Shown: positions 34,687-43,959 of the stretch, piece by piece
Layout: every line of letters starts with the position of its first letter
Position numbering within the stretch: position 1 is the stretch's first letter
Program-made: the position numbers and the translations under genes
The notes under the pieces: model-generated
Seen by the model: only the letters and a program-made list of their open reading frames with translations
Database searches by the model: none
Told to the model about the DNA's origin: nothing
DNA from: JAENVU01 sp031422675
Lineage (GTDB): Bacteria > Actinomycetota > Acidimicrobiia > IMCC26256 > JAENVU01
Reading direction: 5' to 3'
Assembly (NCBI GenBank): GCA_031422675.1
Contig: JANPMG010000009.1
Location: 1 to 64,000 of the forward strand
Length of the DNA stretch: 64,000 nucleotides

Positions 34687-35432
34687 GTACCGCCGCCGAG
34701 ATACGCGGCGAGCACCGCGGGATCATCCTTGACGGTGGCGGTGGCACCGGCGGCGATCACCCGTCCGAGGTCGAGCACGGTCAAGGAGTCGGTGACGTCG
34801 AACACGAGGCTCATGTCGTGGTCCACGAGGAGCACGCCGATGTCGGCCGCACCGAGCGACCGCAGCACCGCGCCCAGCGCGGCGGTCTCGGTGGGGTCCA
34901 AGCCCGCCGCCGGTTCGTCGAGCAGGAGCAGCTTCGGATGCGAAGCAAGGGCCCGGGCCACGCCGACGAGCCGGCGCTGACCGTGCGCGAGTTCGGGCGG
35001 GCGGACCTCGGCCAGTGCTTCCATGCCCACCATGTCCAACGCGAAGTCGACGTCGAGATCTCGCGTACCCCGCGTCGGTGCTACTGCGTCCACGAGCGAC
35101 GACCACCAGCGCGGGCGATGCGCGGCAACGAGCAGGTTCTCGCGCACCGTGAGGTCGTCGAACAACTCGACGGACTGAAACGTGCGCACGAGCCCGGCGC
35201 GCGCCCGTTGGTGGGGCGGGAGATCGTCGATGCGGCGGCCGGCGAGCACGATCGACCCGAGCGCGTTCGGGACGAAGCCGCACAACGCATCGATCATCGT
35301 GGTCTTCCCGGCGCCGTTCGGCCCGATGAGCCCCATGATCGCATCGGCTCCGACCGTGATCGACACGTCGGCGACTGCCTGCAGTCCGCCATAGGTCACG
35401 CTGAGATCACGGACGTCGAGCAGCGCGGTCAT
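34683..35432 (-). CDS. livG: Liv-type ABC importer ATPase LivG
   Basis: The 249-residue ATPase has Walker A GPNGAGKTT, the variant signature LAHGQRR, Walker B LLLLDEP and H-loop VDHDM. LivG-specific features include RTFQSVELFDDLTVRENLLVAAH and the C-terminal YLGGG. It pairs with LivF to power the fused permease. ATG 35432 overlaps the permease stop (ATGA); the longer open frame covers permease coding sequence and is not used. Confidence 0.92.
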   Translation of the reverse strand: MTALLDVRDLSVTYGGLQAVADVSITVGADAIMGLIGPNGAGKTTMIDALCGFVPNALGSIVLAGRRIDDLPPHQRARAGLVRTFQSVELFDDLTVRENLLVAAHRPRWWSSLVDAVAPTRGTRDLDVDFALDMVGMEALAEVRPPELAHGQRRLVGVARALASHPKLLLLDEPAAGLDPTETAALGAVLRSLGAADIGVLLVDHDMSLVFDVTDSLTVLDLGRVIAAGATATVKDDPAVLAAYLGGGT

Positions 35433-37414
35433 GCGCGAGCTCGCGCTCGCTCGACGAGGCGTCGCGCCCCCACGCTCAGCCCGTCGGGGAGCAGGATCAC
35501 CACCGCGATCAACACGACGCCGCTCACCGCGAACTGGTAACTGGACGCCTGGGCCGTGGCACCCCCCTGGAGCTGGGTGAGAATGCCCCCCGACGCCATG
35601 AGGCCTGCGATCAGCGCCCCGCTGATCGACGCGATGCCGCCGAGATACGTGAGGGCGAGAACCGCGAGCGCACCGACGACCATGAACTGTTGCGGGGACA
35701 GGGCCGGGAGCTCGTACGCGAGGAGGGCGCCACCGATCGCGGCAAGCAGCGACGAGACCGCGAACGCGTTGAGCTTCGTGGCGCTCACGTTGATCCCGGC
35801 GGCGGCCGCGGCGCGCTCGTTGCTCCGCACCGCGAGCCAGCGCAGGCCGGTGGAGCTCCGCCGCCAGTTGGCCACGGCCAGACCACTCACGCCGAGGGCC
35901 ACCAACGCGAGCACACCGAACTCGGGGCGAAAGTTGTCGCGACCAACGCCGAGAAACCCGAGGTCGATCCCGAAGAGACGGGGGCGCGGGACGTCGGTGA
36001 GTCCGTTGAGCGACGGCGAGTTGAACACCAACTGCTCGATCGCGATCGCGGCGCCGATGGTTGCAACCGCGAGCGTCATTCCCCGCACCCGTACCGCGGG
36101 CAACCCGACCAGCACCCCGACCGCCACCGTCAGCACAATGGCAAGGAGTGGCGCCCACGGAAACGCCACCCCGTTCAACGCCAACTTGGCCGTCGTGAAC
36201 GCCGACAAACCGGCAAACGCATACTGCGCGAGCGAGATCTGGCCGACGTAGCCCGTGAGCACCACACTCGACAACGCGATGATCGCGGCGATGACCGACA
36301 CCACGATGGCCAAGCGCCACAGTTCGTCCAGCGTGAACAACGCGACGACGCCGAGACCGACGAGCAGCAACGTCGCAACCAGCGGTCGCCGGGGCACGGG
36401 CGACTGCGCGAGCCGCCCCTCCACCAACGCCTCCCGAGTCGGGAGCTGGGCCCCGCGGATCGAGATCGCCACGAGGATCACCACGACCGGCAACGCCTGG
36501 CGCAGGCCACCGTTCGGAAGCCAGTCGGGGAGCCAGTCGCTGCGGGCCTGGAATGTGCCGAGCGCGCTCTGAGCCATGCTGATCGCGAGCCCGGCAACCG
36601 TCACGACCGCAAAGTTGTCGAGCCGGCCGAGCAGTGCTGCGGCGAGCGCGGGCACCACGAGGAGACTGGTCTCCGTCGGTTCGAGCCGGCCCGACACTCC
36701 GGCGACGAGGATGACCGCCAGCCCGGCGAACACGGTGGCGATGACCCAGTTGAGGAAACCGAGCCGATCGGGCGAGAGGCCGATGAGCATCGCGCCGGTC
36801 TCGTGTTCGGCCGCCGCCCGGGTGGCGAGCCCGAAGCGCGTGTACCGATACACGATCGTCAGCACCACCGCCGCCGCGATCGCGAACCCGGCGAGCAAGA
36901 AACTCGACGTGGGCACCACCACGTCTCCGAGCCGCACGACGTCGGTCGTCAGGAGCGACTTGAGTTGGAGGGAGGCGGATCCGGCCCCGGTCTCACTCGA
37001 CCGCAGCTGCATCACCGACTGGAGGTAGAGGAACACGCCGAGCGAGGCGATGACGCGCGCGAGCGGCGGCGCGTTGCGCAGCGGCCGGAACACCAGCGCG
37101 TAGATCACCAGGCCGAGCACCGCCGCGAGTACCAGCGAGATCATGAGGGCGGTGAAGACCGTCGGCCGGTCCACGATGTGCACCCGCGACGGGAGTCCGA
37201 TGATCGGCAGCACGAGATCGCCGCCACGCTCGGTGCTCGCCACATCGAAGTTCCGCATCCCGTAATACGCGAACGCGACGTACATGCCCATCGCGGCGTG
37301 CGCGAAGTTCACGACGTTCGACGCGCGGAACGTGATGACCAGACCGATCGCCAAGACGGCAATGACCGACCCGGCGCCCAGGCCAGTCAGCGATTGTTGG
37401 AAGTACGCGGAGAT
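35429..37414 (-). CDS. Fused LivH-LivM permease
   Basis: One polypeptide of about 660 residues joins LivH (about 1-310, starting SAYFQQSLTGLGAGSVIAVL and including ASNVVNFAHAAMGMY) to LivM (about 345-661, with LSSVVLTGYVGQISLAQYAFAGL). Each half carries about 8-9 transmembrane helices, so the fusion replaces the usual two-gene pair. The homologous N-terminus has no ATG, GTG or TTG. The best-placed initiation codon is ATC at 37414-37412, with GAGG 6 nt upstream. The first canonical candidate is a TTG at 37354, inside the first helix. The stop overlaps livG. Confidence 0.85.
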   Translation of the reverse strand: MSAYFQQSLTGLGAGSVIAVLAIGLVITFRASNVVNFAHAAMGMYVAFAYYGMRNFDVASTERGGDLVLPIIGLPSRVHIVDRPTVFTALMISLVLAAVLGLVIYALVFRPLRNAPPLARVIASLGVFLYLQSVMQLRSSETGAGSASLQLKSLLTTDVVRLGDVVVPTSSFLLAGFAIAAAVVLTIVYRYTRFGLATRAAAEHETGAMLIGLSPDRLGFLNWVIATVFAGLAVILVAGVSGRLEPTETSLLVVPALAAALLGRLDNFAVVTVAGLAISMAQSALGTFQARSDWLPDWLPNGGLRQALPVVVILVAISIRGAQLPTREALVEGRLAQSPVPRRPLVATLLLVGLGVVALFTLDELWRLAIVVSVIAAIIALSSVVLTGYVGQISLAQYAFAGLSAFTTAKLALNGVAFPWAPLLAIVLTVAVGVLVGLPAVRVRGMTLAVATIGAAIAIEQLVFNSPSLNGLTDVPRPRLFGIDLGFLGVGRDNFRPEFGVLALVALGVSGLAVANWRRSSTGLRWLAVRSNERAAAAAGINVSATKLNAFAVSSLLAAIGGALLAYELPALSPQQFMVVGALAVLALTYLGGIASISGALIAGLMASGGILTQLQGGATAQASSYQFAVSGVVLIAVVILLPDGLSVGARRLVERARARA

Positions 37415-37435
37415 GGTGGCCCTCGACCGTTCGGG

Positions 37436-38746
37436 TCAGCGCGCGAACGCTTGGACGTCGAGCCAGCCGGTCAGCTGGGTGATCTTCCCCTGCTTCAGCT
37501 TCCCCAAGGTCTGCTGCGGGGAGCACATCGCCCCGTAGCCCGTGAGTTGGCGGCCGTTACAGGTGTACGGGTGGCCGAAGAAACTCGGTGTGTCCTTGGA
37601 CGCTCGGAACGCAGCCAGGATCGATGCCGGACTTACGTTGTCCGCACCAATTTTTCGCAGCATCGAGTACAGGTTCATCATCGCCCGGAACGACACCGTT
37701 CCCGCGCCTTGGGCCTCGTACTGATACTTCGGACCGTACCGTTTCGCGATCTCTTGGTAGAGCGCGTTGTCCGGGTTCTTCGAGCCGAGCTCGGCTTCGA
37801 GGTTGAAGATCGAACCCTCGGCTGCCGCACCCACCGCGTCGAGAATCTTCGGCGCCGCGCAGGCACCCGTGTACATGATCGGTGCGGTGAAGCCGATCTG
37901 TTCCGCGGTCTGCATCGCCGGTTGGCACCCGCTGTCGGCCGTCAATGCGATCACGGCATCGGGCTTCGCCTGGGCGGCCGTGTTGAGCGCTTGCACCATG
38001 TCGCCGTTGATCGCACTCACACTGACGAGCGTCACCTCCACGTCGTGCTGTTCCATCACGCGCTTGCCGAGATTCGCCGAGTCCGTGATGGGACCGAACT
38101 CCGCGTAAATCAGCGCGATCTTCTTCGCCTTGAGCGTCTCGATCGCGTACTGGCCCATGCCGAGCACTGCTCCCCAGGTCCCGCCACTGAACTGGAAACT
38201 CACCGGGCTGCGCGCCGCATCGAAGCTCACCGGGATACCCCCCACGTACGGGATGCCGTTGTTCTCCAGCGTCTTGATCCCGGTGCCCCAGATGTCGATG
38301 CCACCGACGACCGCCACCACCTCGTCCGACACCATCTGCTGGGCACAGCTCTGCGACAAGTCGGCGTTGAAGTTCGTGTTGCACGTGAGCAACTCGATCG
38401 GGTGGCCGTCGACGCCGTTGAGTTCGGTGTTGATGAAGTCGACTGCCACCTTGTCGGCGACGGTGAGCTCCGGGAACGCACCCGCGGCGCCCGTGTCCTG
38501 GTTGATCGTCCCGATCACGATCGGCGTGCCCGTCGCCCGCGTGGCGGTCTTGGGCATCACCGGTGCGAGAGACGAGCCTTTCGGAGCGCACGCCACGACC
38601 GAGACCGCGCCGTCACACTTCGTCGCCACATCATTCGAGGGCGTGGTGGACGGCGCGCTCGTCTTGCTGGGCGTGGCTTCACTACACGCGGCACCGACGA
38701 CGGCCGTCGTGAGCAGCAACGGTATGAACAGTTTGCGGATGGACAC
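37436..38746 (-). CDS. livK: Liv-type periplasmic-binding lipoprotein LivK
   Basis: The 436-residue protein has a lipoprotein signal with lipobox VGAAC, a Ser/Thr linker, and the type-I periplasmic-binding fold typical of HAAT receptors (IVIGTINQDTGAAGAF at the start of the domain, VVAVVGGIDIWGTG, VIALTADSGC). Several Cys pairs may form disulfides. It captures the substrate outside the membrane for the fused permease. The start is GTG at 38746, preceded by a GGGGGGAAA ribosome-binding site. It is 60 nt downstream of oxygenase B and 21 nt upstream of the permease start. Confidence 0.9.
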   Translation of the reverse strand: MSIRKLFIPLLLTTAVVGAACSEATPSKTSAPSTTPSNDVATKCDGAVSVVACAPKGSSLAPVMPKTATRATGTPIVIGTINQDTGAAGAFPELTVADKVAVDFINTELNGVDGHPIELLTCNTNFNADLSQSCAQQMVSDEVVAVVGGIDIWGTGIKTLENNGIPYVGGIPVSFDAARSPVSFQFSGGTWGAVLGMGQYAIETLKAKKIALIYAEFGPITDSANLGKRVMEQHDVEVTLVSVSAINGDMVQALNTAAQAKPDAVIALTADSGCQPAMQTAEQIGFTAPIMYTGACAAPKILDAVGAAAEGSIFNLEAELGSKNPDNALYQEIAKRYGPKYQYEAQGAGTVSFRAMMNLYSMLRKIGADNVSPASILAAFRASKDTPSFFGHPYTCNGRQLTGYGAMCSPQQTLGKLKQGKITQLTGWLDVQAFAR

Positions 38747-38806
38747 GAAGTTTCCCCCCGGAACAGTGGCACGTGTGACGAGCAGGTGTGACGAGTGATT
38801 CCGACC

Positions 38807-40207
38807 TCAGGACGCCGGTAGCCAGTTGCCATGAAACCCGAACGGCACTCGTTGGGAGAGTTGTACTCGCGCCACCTCTTCCATGCTGGCCGCGTCGAGC
38901 ACCACGAAGTCGGTGGCAAGGGTGGTCCGGTCGGTCACGAAGTTGAGCAGCCAGCCGTCGTCCTCGTCCCGACCGGCCGGATCCGGCGCGAAGACCGCCT
39001 CGCCGCCGATGCGGTCCGCGCCGTACCCGTGCGTCTGCGCGGCCCCGGTGGTGAAGTCCACCTTGGTCACCGAGTCGAACATCCCGCCGTCGGGCCGACC
39101 GTTCGAGAACGTGGCGTAATAGCCGTAGCGGTGCGCGCGCCCCTCCATCGCCGCGGGCACCCGAGGAAAGTCCCCCGGCAGTTCGGCGATCTGCTCGTAT
39201 CGGGCCGAGCGCGCGTGCAGATCCACGGTGAAGCGATGGAGCCAGGCATCCGCATCCGCCGTCCCGCCGTCGGTCTCCAAACCGATGTCCATACGAGCGA
39301 GGCGGCACGCGTCGAGCGTTACGACCCGGCCGTCCGGGCTGGTGGACGCGTTCAGGAAGTGGAAGGCGTAGCAGGGGTCGGTGTCGATCCACACCACGTC
39401 GCGCCCGTCACCACCGCGTTTGAACACCCCGATGCGGGTCCCGTTCTCCGGTTTCCAGGTGAGCATCGGGCCACCGCGTGCGAAGGACGCGAAATCGAAG
39501 ACCGCCGGCGCGTCGAGGAACACCACGTGCTGGTCGGTGACTGCGAAGTCGTGCATCATCACCGGCGCGGGCAGGTCGAGGTCGATGGTCGTGGTGACCT
39601 TGCCGCTCGCGTTGATCGCGACGTACCGCAGGTACGGCGGAACGGCGGAGTACCCGAACGCGAGCATCTCGCCGGTGACCGGATCGATCTTCGGATGCGC
39701 CGTGAATGCGCTCGTGAAGGCTCCGTCGAAGTCGTGGAGGCCGACGGTCTCGAGTTCCTCGGTCACCTCGGTGGGCGAACCCGCCTCCCACAAACACAGG
39801 ATGCGCCCGGCGTGACAGACGACGTTGGTGTTGGCCACGTTCTTCATCGACGGACCACCGGCAGTCTCTTCCGCCGTGGGGAAGTCGCCGTTCGCCATCC
39901 CGCCGTAGATCGCGGCGCCGCGTCGCATCTCCGCCGCGAGCCCCTCGGTGCGCACCCACCGGTTGCGGTAGCTCGCACCGCCGGCACCGTCGAGGGTCAA
40001 CCCGTGCAGCATGCCGTCGCCGTCGAAGATGTGGTACCGACCCTTCGGCGCGAACATCGGATTCGGACCGTTCCGGAGCAACATGCCCGCCAGCCCGTCG
40101 GGCAGCTTCCCGATCACCGGGAGTGCGAGGTCATCCCGTTCGGTATCCACCGGCGTGTATCCGCCCGAGAGGAACGGGTCATCCGTGGCGCTGATCACAC
40201 TGGTCAT
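38807..40207 (-). CDS. Carotenoid-cleavage-oxygenase family enzyme (B)
   Basis: The 466-residue enzyme has the four iron-ligand histidines in FTAHPKID, MMHDFAVT, AFHFLNAS and FGFHGNWLP, and the N-terminal LLRNGPNPMFAPKGRYHIFDGDGMLHG, a conserved carotenoid oxygenase signature. It is related to oxygenase C (32.5-33.9 kb) but clearly diverged. The ATG overlaps the stop of oxygenase A (ATGA). Family reaction: oxidative cleavage of a conjugated alkene; substrate unknown. Confidence 0.92.
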   Translation of the reverse strand: MTSVISATDDPFLSGGYTPVDTERDDLALPVIGKLPDGLAGMLLRNGPNPMFAPKGRYHIFDGDGMLHGLTLDGAGGASYRNRWVRTEGLAAEMRRGAAIYGGMANGDFPTAEETAGGPSMKNVANTNVVCHAGRILCLWEAGSPTEVTEELETVGLHDFDGAFTSAFTAHPKIDPVTGEMLAFGYSAVPPYLRYVAINASGKVTTTIDLDLPAPVMMHDFAVTDQHVVFLDAPAVFDFASFARGGPMLTWKPENGTRIGVFKRGGDGRDVVWIDTDPCYAFHFLNASTSPDGRVVTLDACRLARMDIGLETDGGTADADAWLHRFTVDLHARSARYEQIAELPGDFPRVPAAMEGRAHRYGYYATFSNGRPDGGMFDSVTKVDFTTGAAQTHGYGADRIGGEAVFAPDPAGRDEDDGWLLNFVTDRTTLATDFVVLDAASMEEVARVQLSQRVPFGFHGNWLPAS

Positions 40208-41904
40208 ACGAGTGGTACTCCTTCATCCAGCTCGCGGGCCACGGTGCGGGCGACCGCGGCGAGATCATCCGGGAGCTCGTCGATGCGATCGAGTTCGTCG
40301 GAGAAGCGATTGCGAGCGACGGGCGGCGCGGCCTGCACGCCGGGCACCCACGCGGAGTGCAGCACGAACGGCAACGTCATCGCACCGTCCGAAAGTGAGG
40401 CGAGCGGGCCTCGGTCCACGGCACCCGCATCGAACACGTCCACTCGGAAGCCGTCGTCCGAACAGACCGGTACCACCACGTATCCGTCGTGGCCACCCGG
40501 GTTCGAACCGGCGTGGCGGCTGTGCGCCGGGTTCGCGCCGGGGTCACGGGGCACGAAGATCGGCGACGTGGGAAAGTCCCCCAGTCCGAACTCGTGGTGC
40601 GCACTCGGTTCGAGATCCGGCATCGTCACGGACAGCAACAACGGCGCCGTCTCCGCCTCGGGCCATTCGGCGCGGTCCACGCGGTCGCCGTAGATCGCGA
40701 GCATCTTCTGAGTGATCGCCTCCGGCCGCCAGCCTTGATACACCATGTGGTGCGCGGTCGGATGCGCCGTGCCCTCGGCGCTCCAGTCCATGGCGCTGAG
40801 CTGCCGGGTCCAGAGCCATTCGGGTTGACGCAACTCGGCTCGCTGGGAGACCGTGCCCGTTGCCGGGTCGAACTCCACCACCGTGGTTCGGTCCGGACTC
40901 ATCGGAAATCCGTACAGACCACGCAGCGCCGGATCGCACGGGCGACCGAGGGCGTCGACGTCACCGGGGCCCTGCGCCATTGCGATGTCGGCATTCTCCG
41001 TGTGTTCGAACAACACCTGGATGCCGTCGGTGTCGTCGTAGCGCGCGTAGTAGTGGTTCATCTCCGGCGCGAGTTCGAACGCGACGCAGTCCACCGCGTC
41101 ACCCGGCCGGGTGGACTCGAGCGCGTCCTTCCGGATCAGGTACACCGGTCCGGAACGGTTTGCCGGTTCCGTGCGATCGCCGCCGAAGAACACCTGCGGC
41201 TCCACTTTGAAGGCGCAGTCCGCAATGATCAACCACTCGCGCGTCTGGGTGATGGTGTGCACCGATTGCGGCATGACGGCGCCGGTGATCGGCCACCGCG
41301 CCAGCGGGCCTTCGCCGTCCCAGCGCACCACGTTCAACGCACCGAACTCGGTGTTGACGGTCCAGAGCACGTTCCGTTCGGGATCGATCACCGGGTGGGC
41401 CGTCGAGGTGACCATCGGCAGGAGCGGCTGGGGAAACAGTTCCATCGGCGACCACTCGGACCGGTGGCCCACCTCGCCGAGGAAGTCGAGCGTCAGGGGA
41501 TCGACTTCGACCGGGCGACCGACGTCCCACGTCATGAACAACCGGTCGCCCCACGGCAGCGGTGCCGTGTTGGCCGCGTTGGTGAGCCCGAACGGAGAAT
41601 GGACTCCGAGCATCGTGGGCGTGAAGACGTCTGGCCGGGCCCGGCGCAACCGGGCCGACGGCGAATCGATCCGCCGCTGGCGCCACGCGAACGACCCCGT
41701 GGGCGCGCCGTGAGTCCCGGACGCCAATGAGAGGCGATAGGTCATACCGTCACCGAAGAACGCGTGCGGCGCGTCGAGGGTGTCGGGGTGAGGTGCGCTG
41801 ATGATCAACTCACCGCTCAGGTCCTCGGGCCACACGCCGTGCGAGACGGTCAGGTCGTGGTCCACGGGATCGTCGGTCCCGAGTAACGAGCGAGGAATCG
41901 GCAT
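40204..41904 (-). CDS. Carotenoid-cleavage-oxygenase family enzyme (A), divergent
   Basis: The 566-residue protein is longer and more divergent. Propeller landmarks and candidate iron ligands are TSTAHPVID, QSVHTITQT, MNHYYARYDD and VLHSAWVPG, with DAPHAFFGDGMTYRLSL near the N-terminus. Because the spacing and flanks of the second and third His differ from the norm, substrate specificity probably differs from B and C. ATG 41904 has GGGAG 8 nt upstream. It is the first gene of the seven-gene operon, about 105 nt downstream of the predicted transcription start. Confidence 0.82.
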   Translation of the reverse strand: MPIPRSLLGTDDPVDHDLTVSHGVWPEDLSGELIISAPHPDTLDAPHAFFGDGMTYRLSLASGTHGAPTGSFAWRQRRIDSPSARLRRARPDVFTPTMLGVHSPFGLTNAANTAPLPWGDRLFMTWDVGRPVEVDPLTLDFLGEVGHRSEWSPMELFPQPLLPMVTSTAHPVIDPERNVLWTVNTEFGALNVVRWDGEGPLARWPITGAVMPQSVHTITQTREWLIIADCAFKVEPQVFFGGDRTEPANRSGPVYLIRKDALESTRPGDAVDCVAFELAPEMNHYYARYDDTDGIQVLFEHTENADIAMAQGPGDVDALGRPCDPALRGLYGFPMSPDRTTVVEFDPATGTVSQRAELRQPEWLWTRQLSAMDWSAEGTAHPTAHHMVYQGWRPEAITQKMLAIYGDRVDRAEWPEAETAPLLLSVTMPDLEPSAHHEFGLGDFPTSPIFVPRDPGANPAHSRHAGSNPGGHDGYVVVPVCSDDGFRVDVFDAGAVDRGPLASLSDGAMTLPFVLHSAWVPGVQAAPPVARNRFSDELDRIDELPDDLAAVARTVARELDEGVPLV

Positions 41905-42014
41905 CAGGGTGCTCCCAGTTCTGAATCGGTCGTACACCGGCGCGCGTCGAGTGGGTCAGACACCACAGCCCGGCGCGTGCCGAACTGCTGATCCACTTCG
42001 GCGGTAAACAGTGT

Positions 42015-42043
42015 AAAGTACGCGGTCGGATCGCGGCCGTCAA
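42015..42043 (-). promoter_or_regulatory. Sigma-70-type promoter of the oxygenase-Liv operon
   Basis: On the minus strand TTGACG (42043-42038), a 17-nt spacer and TACTTT (42020-42015) form a textbook housekeeping promoter. Immediately downstream, overlapping the expected start of transcription, lies ACACTGTTTAC, part of an AT-rich imperfect repeat (CTTTACACTGTTTAC, 42018-42004) that may be an operator. Confidence 0.6.
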
Positions 42044-42097
42044 GCACCGATTCCCCCGCCTCCTCGGCCGCTCCTCGGTTCCGGGTGGAGTCGGGCG

Positions 42098-43789
42098 TCA
42101 GCCCCGGGCGAACTCGCGCAGCACCGCGCCGGGTCGGGCGCCGGTGTGCCGGCCGTGCTCGGTGACCACGGAGCCGTTGACGATGGTGGCGGCGTAACCC
42201 TCCGACCGCACGAGCAGACGACCCTTGCCGTTCGGGAAGTCGTGGACGTACTCGGGATAGCCAGACTGCAACCGACTCACGTCGAACACGTTCAGGTCGG
42301 CGAACTGACCCGCGCCGACCGTGCCCCGATCGACGAGCCCCAGCACGCTCGCCGGCTTCGCAGTCAGCTGGTGCACCGCCTGCGGGAGGGTCACCTTGTT
42401 CCGCTCCCGTTGCCAGTACGAGAGGTAGTGAGTGGGCGCATCCGCGTCACAGATCTGACCCGCGTGCGCGCCGGCATCGCCGAGGCCGGGGCACACCCCG
42501 TCGAGCTGGAGGAAGTCGCCCAACGCCTCGGGATTGCGGTTGTAGAACCACACGTTGAACAGCTCGCGGCCCTCGCTCTCGATCAGCCGGTCCACGATGA
42601 ACGCCACCGGATGCACACCGAGCGCGGCCGCCTGGACCGCCACCGATCCTTCGGCCTCCATGCTGTAGTCCGGGTGCTCGTCGTTGCCGAGCGGGAAGAT
42701 GTAGCCGGGGTCGTACCACGTGCCCTTGCGTTCGCCCTCGGCGAGCAACTCGTCGCGCGTCGCGCGGTCTTTCAGTGCAGCAACCCGAGCGGCGACGGTC
42801 GGGAGTTTCATGAGCGCGCTCCACGCCGCGCCGCGCACCGGTGCCACCTGGGCAAGGCCGGTGAGGATCCCTCCGGGCCGGGTCATCGCGGCGGACGTGA
42901 TGCGACCGGCCTCGGCCCGCGTGCTGCTGAGGAACTGGTCCCAGCCGAGGGTCGCCGCAGGGGCGCGGTCCGGGTCCGAGCCGACCCCACCCGAGAACAA
43001 CACGTCGCCAGCCTGCTCGGCCATCGCGCGCAACAGGGCGAACTCGTGGCCGGGCTTCGTGTCGAAATCCAGGACGGCTTGGAAGATCCCGCCACCGGCA
43101 TCGTTCATGCCGGCCACGATGGCGGCGTACTCATCGATCTCGGAGTACGTGCCCGGGACACATCGTCCGTCGGGCACCTTGTGATCGAGCAATCGCGACG
43201 TCGAGTAACCCACCGCGCCGCCCGCCACCGACTCCGCCGCGATCGCCGCCATCCGTGCGAGCTCGTCGGGCGTCGGCGCTTCGTCGGATAGCGAACGCTC
43301 CCCCATCACGTGGTACCGCACCGCGCAGTGACCGACGAGGCCCACCACGTTGAGGGCCGGGCGCAGGCGCGCGACCGAATCGAGATACTCGGGATAGGTC
43401 TCCCAATCCCACGGCAGCCCGCCGAGAATCGCCTCCCGCGGGATGTCTTCGACGCTCTCCATCATCTCCGCGAGGTACTCGCGGTCGGACTCGACGACGG
43501 GCGCGAACGTGACGCCACAGTTCCCCATCACTACCGTCGTGACGCCGTGCCACGAACTCGACGTCATGTACGGATCCCAGCCCACCTGGGCGTCGAGGTG
43601 GGTGTGCAGATCGACGAAACCGGGGCTGACGGTCAGTCCGGCGGCGTCGATCTCGGTGATGGCGCCCACACCCTGCAGATCCCCGACGGCGGCGATGCGA
43701 TCGCCGTCCACCCCCACGTCGACCTTCCGGGCCGGCGCACCGGTGCCGTCGACCACCGTGCCGTTGCGGATGATCAGGTCGTGGGTCAT
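42098..43789 (-). CDS. N-acyl-D-amino-acid deacylase-family amidohydrolase
   Basis: The 563-residue amidohydrolase has the N-terminal strand IIRNGTVVDGTGAPARKVDV, metal-binding HxH in VDLHTHLDAQ, further metal-site residues (GHCAVRYHVMGER) and the C-terminal Asp in LGDAGAH. This is the D-aminoacylase/dihydroorotase-like (COG3653) group that hydrolyses N-acyl-D-amino acids. ATG 43789 has GGAG upstream. It is 193 nt upstream of the oxygenase operon on the same strand, but the promoter found in between suggests separate expression. Confidence 0.88.
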   Translation of the reverse strand: MTHDLIIRNGTVVDGTGAPARKVDVGVDGDRIAAVGDLQGVGAITEIDAAGLTVSPGFVDLHTHLDAQVGWDPYMTSSSWHGVTTVVMGNCGVTFAPVVESDREYLAEMMESVEDIPREAILGGLPWDWETYPEYLDSVARLRPALNVVGLVGHCAVRYHVMGERSLSDEAPTPDELARMAAIAAESVAGGAVGYSTSRLLDHKVPDGRCVPGTYSEIDEYAAIVAGMNDAGGGIFQAVLDFDTKPGHEFALLRAMAEQAGDVLFSGGVGSDPDRAPAATLGWDQFLSSTRAEAGRITSAAMTRPGGILTGLAQVAPVRGAAWSALMKLPTVAARVAALKDRATRDELLAEGERKGTWYDPGYIFPLGNDEHPDYSMEAEGSVAVQAAALGVHPVAFIVDRLIESEGRELFNVWFYNRNPEALGDFLQLDGVCPGLGDAGAHAGQICDADAPTHYLSYWQRERNKVTLPQAVHQLTAKPASVLGLVDRGTVGAGQFADLNVFDVSRLQSGYPEYVHDFPNGKGRLLVRSEGYAATIVNGSVVTEHGRHTGARPGAVLREFARG

Positions 43790-43854
43790 GAGAACTCCAG
43801 CCGCGCCGTGAACCGAACCCGCGCAATATACGGCCCCCACTCACACCCCTCCCC

Positions 43855-43912
43855 CGAACTCGCACCAGTTCCGCACGCCAGGGCTGGCAAACGACGCGTT
43901 GGTTCGAGTTCG
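43855..43912 (+). repeat. Structured repeat family B, copy 2
   Basis: A 58-nt element with perfect outer stem CGAACTCG/CGAGTTCG, inner stem GCCAG-GG-CTGGC and conserved ACGCGTTGGTT. Compared with the copies near 25.7 and 49.2 kb, both sides of the inner stem have changed in a compensating way. It lies in the divergent interval between the deacylase and prfC. Confidence 0.78.
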
Positions 43913-43959
43913 GAGGGCTCGGTGCCACCTACTCCCAGACCCTGCGAGAGACTGATGTC

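Noticed and set aside
37352..37354. TTG 37354 as the true start of the LivH-LivM permease
   Set aside because: It would delete about 20 conserved residues of the first helix and has no ribosome-binding site; the upstream ATC has both, although it is non-canonical.
35690..38791. A 1033-codon open frame on the plus strand opposite the Liv permease and LivK
   Set aside because: It is antisense to well-supported genes, its composition is dominated by Arg/His/Asp/Gly/Glu as expected for a mirror frame of GC-rich DNA, and it has no recognisable domain.
38746..38807. A separate transcription unit for LivK
   Set aside because: The 60-nt gap to oxygenase B shows no convincing promoter or terminator, so one operon is simpler.
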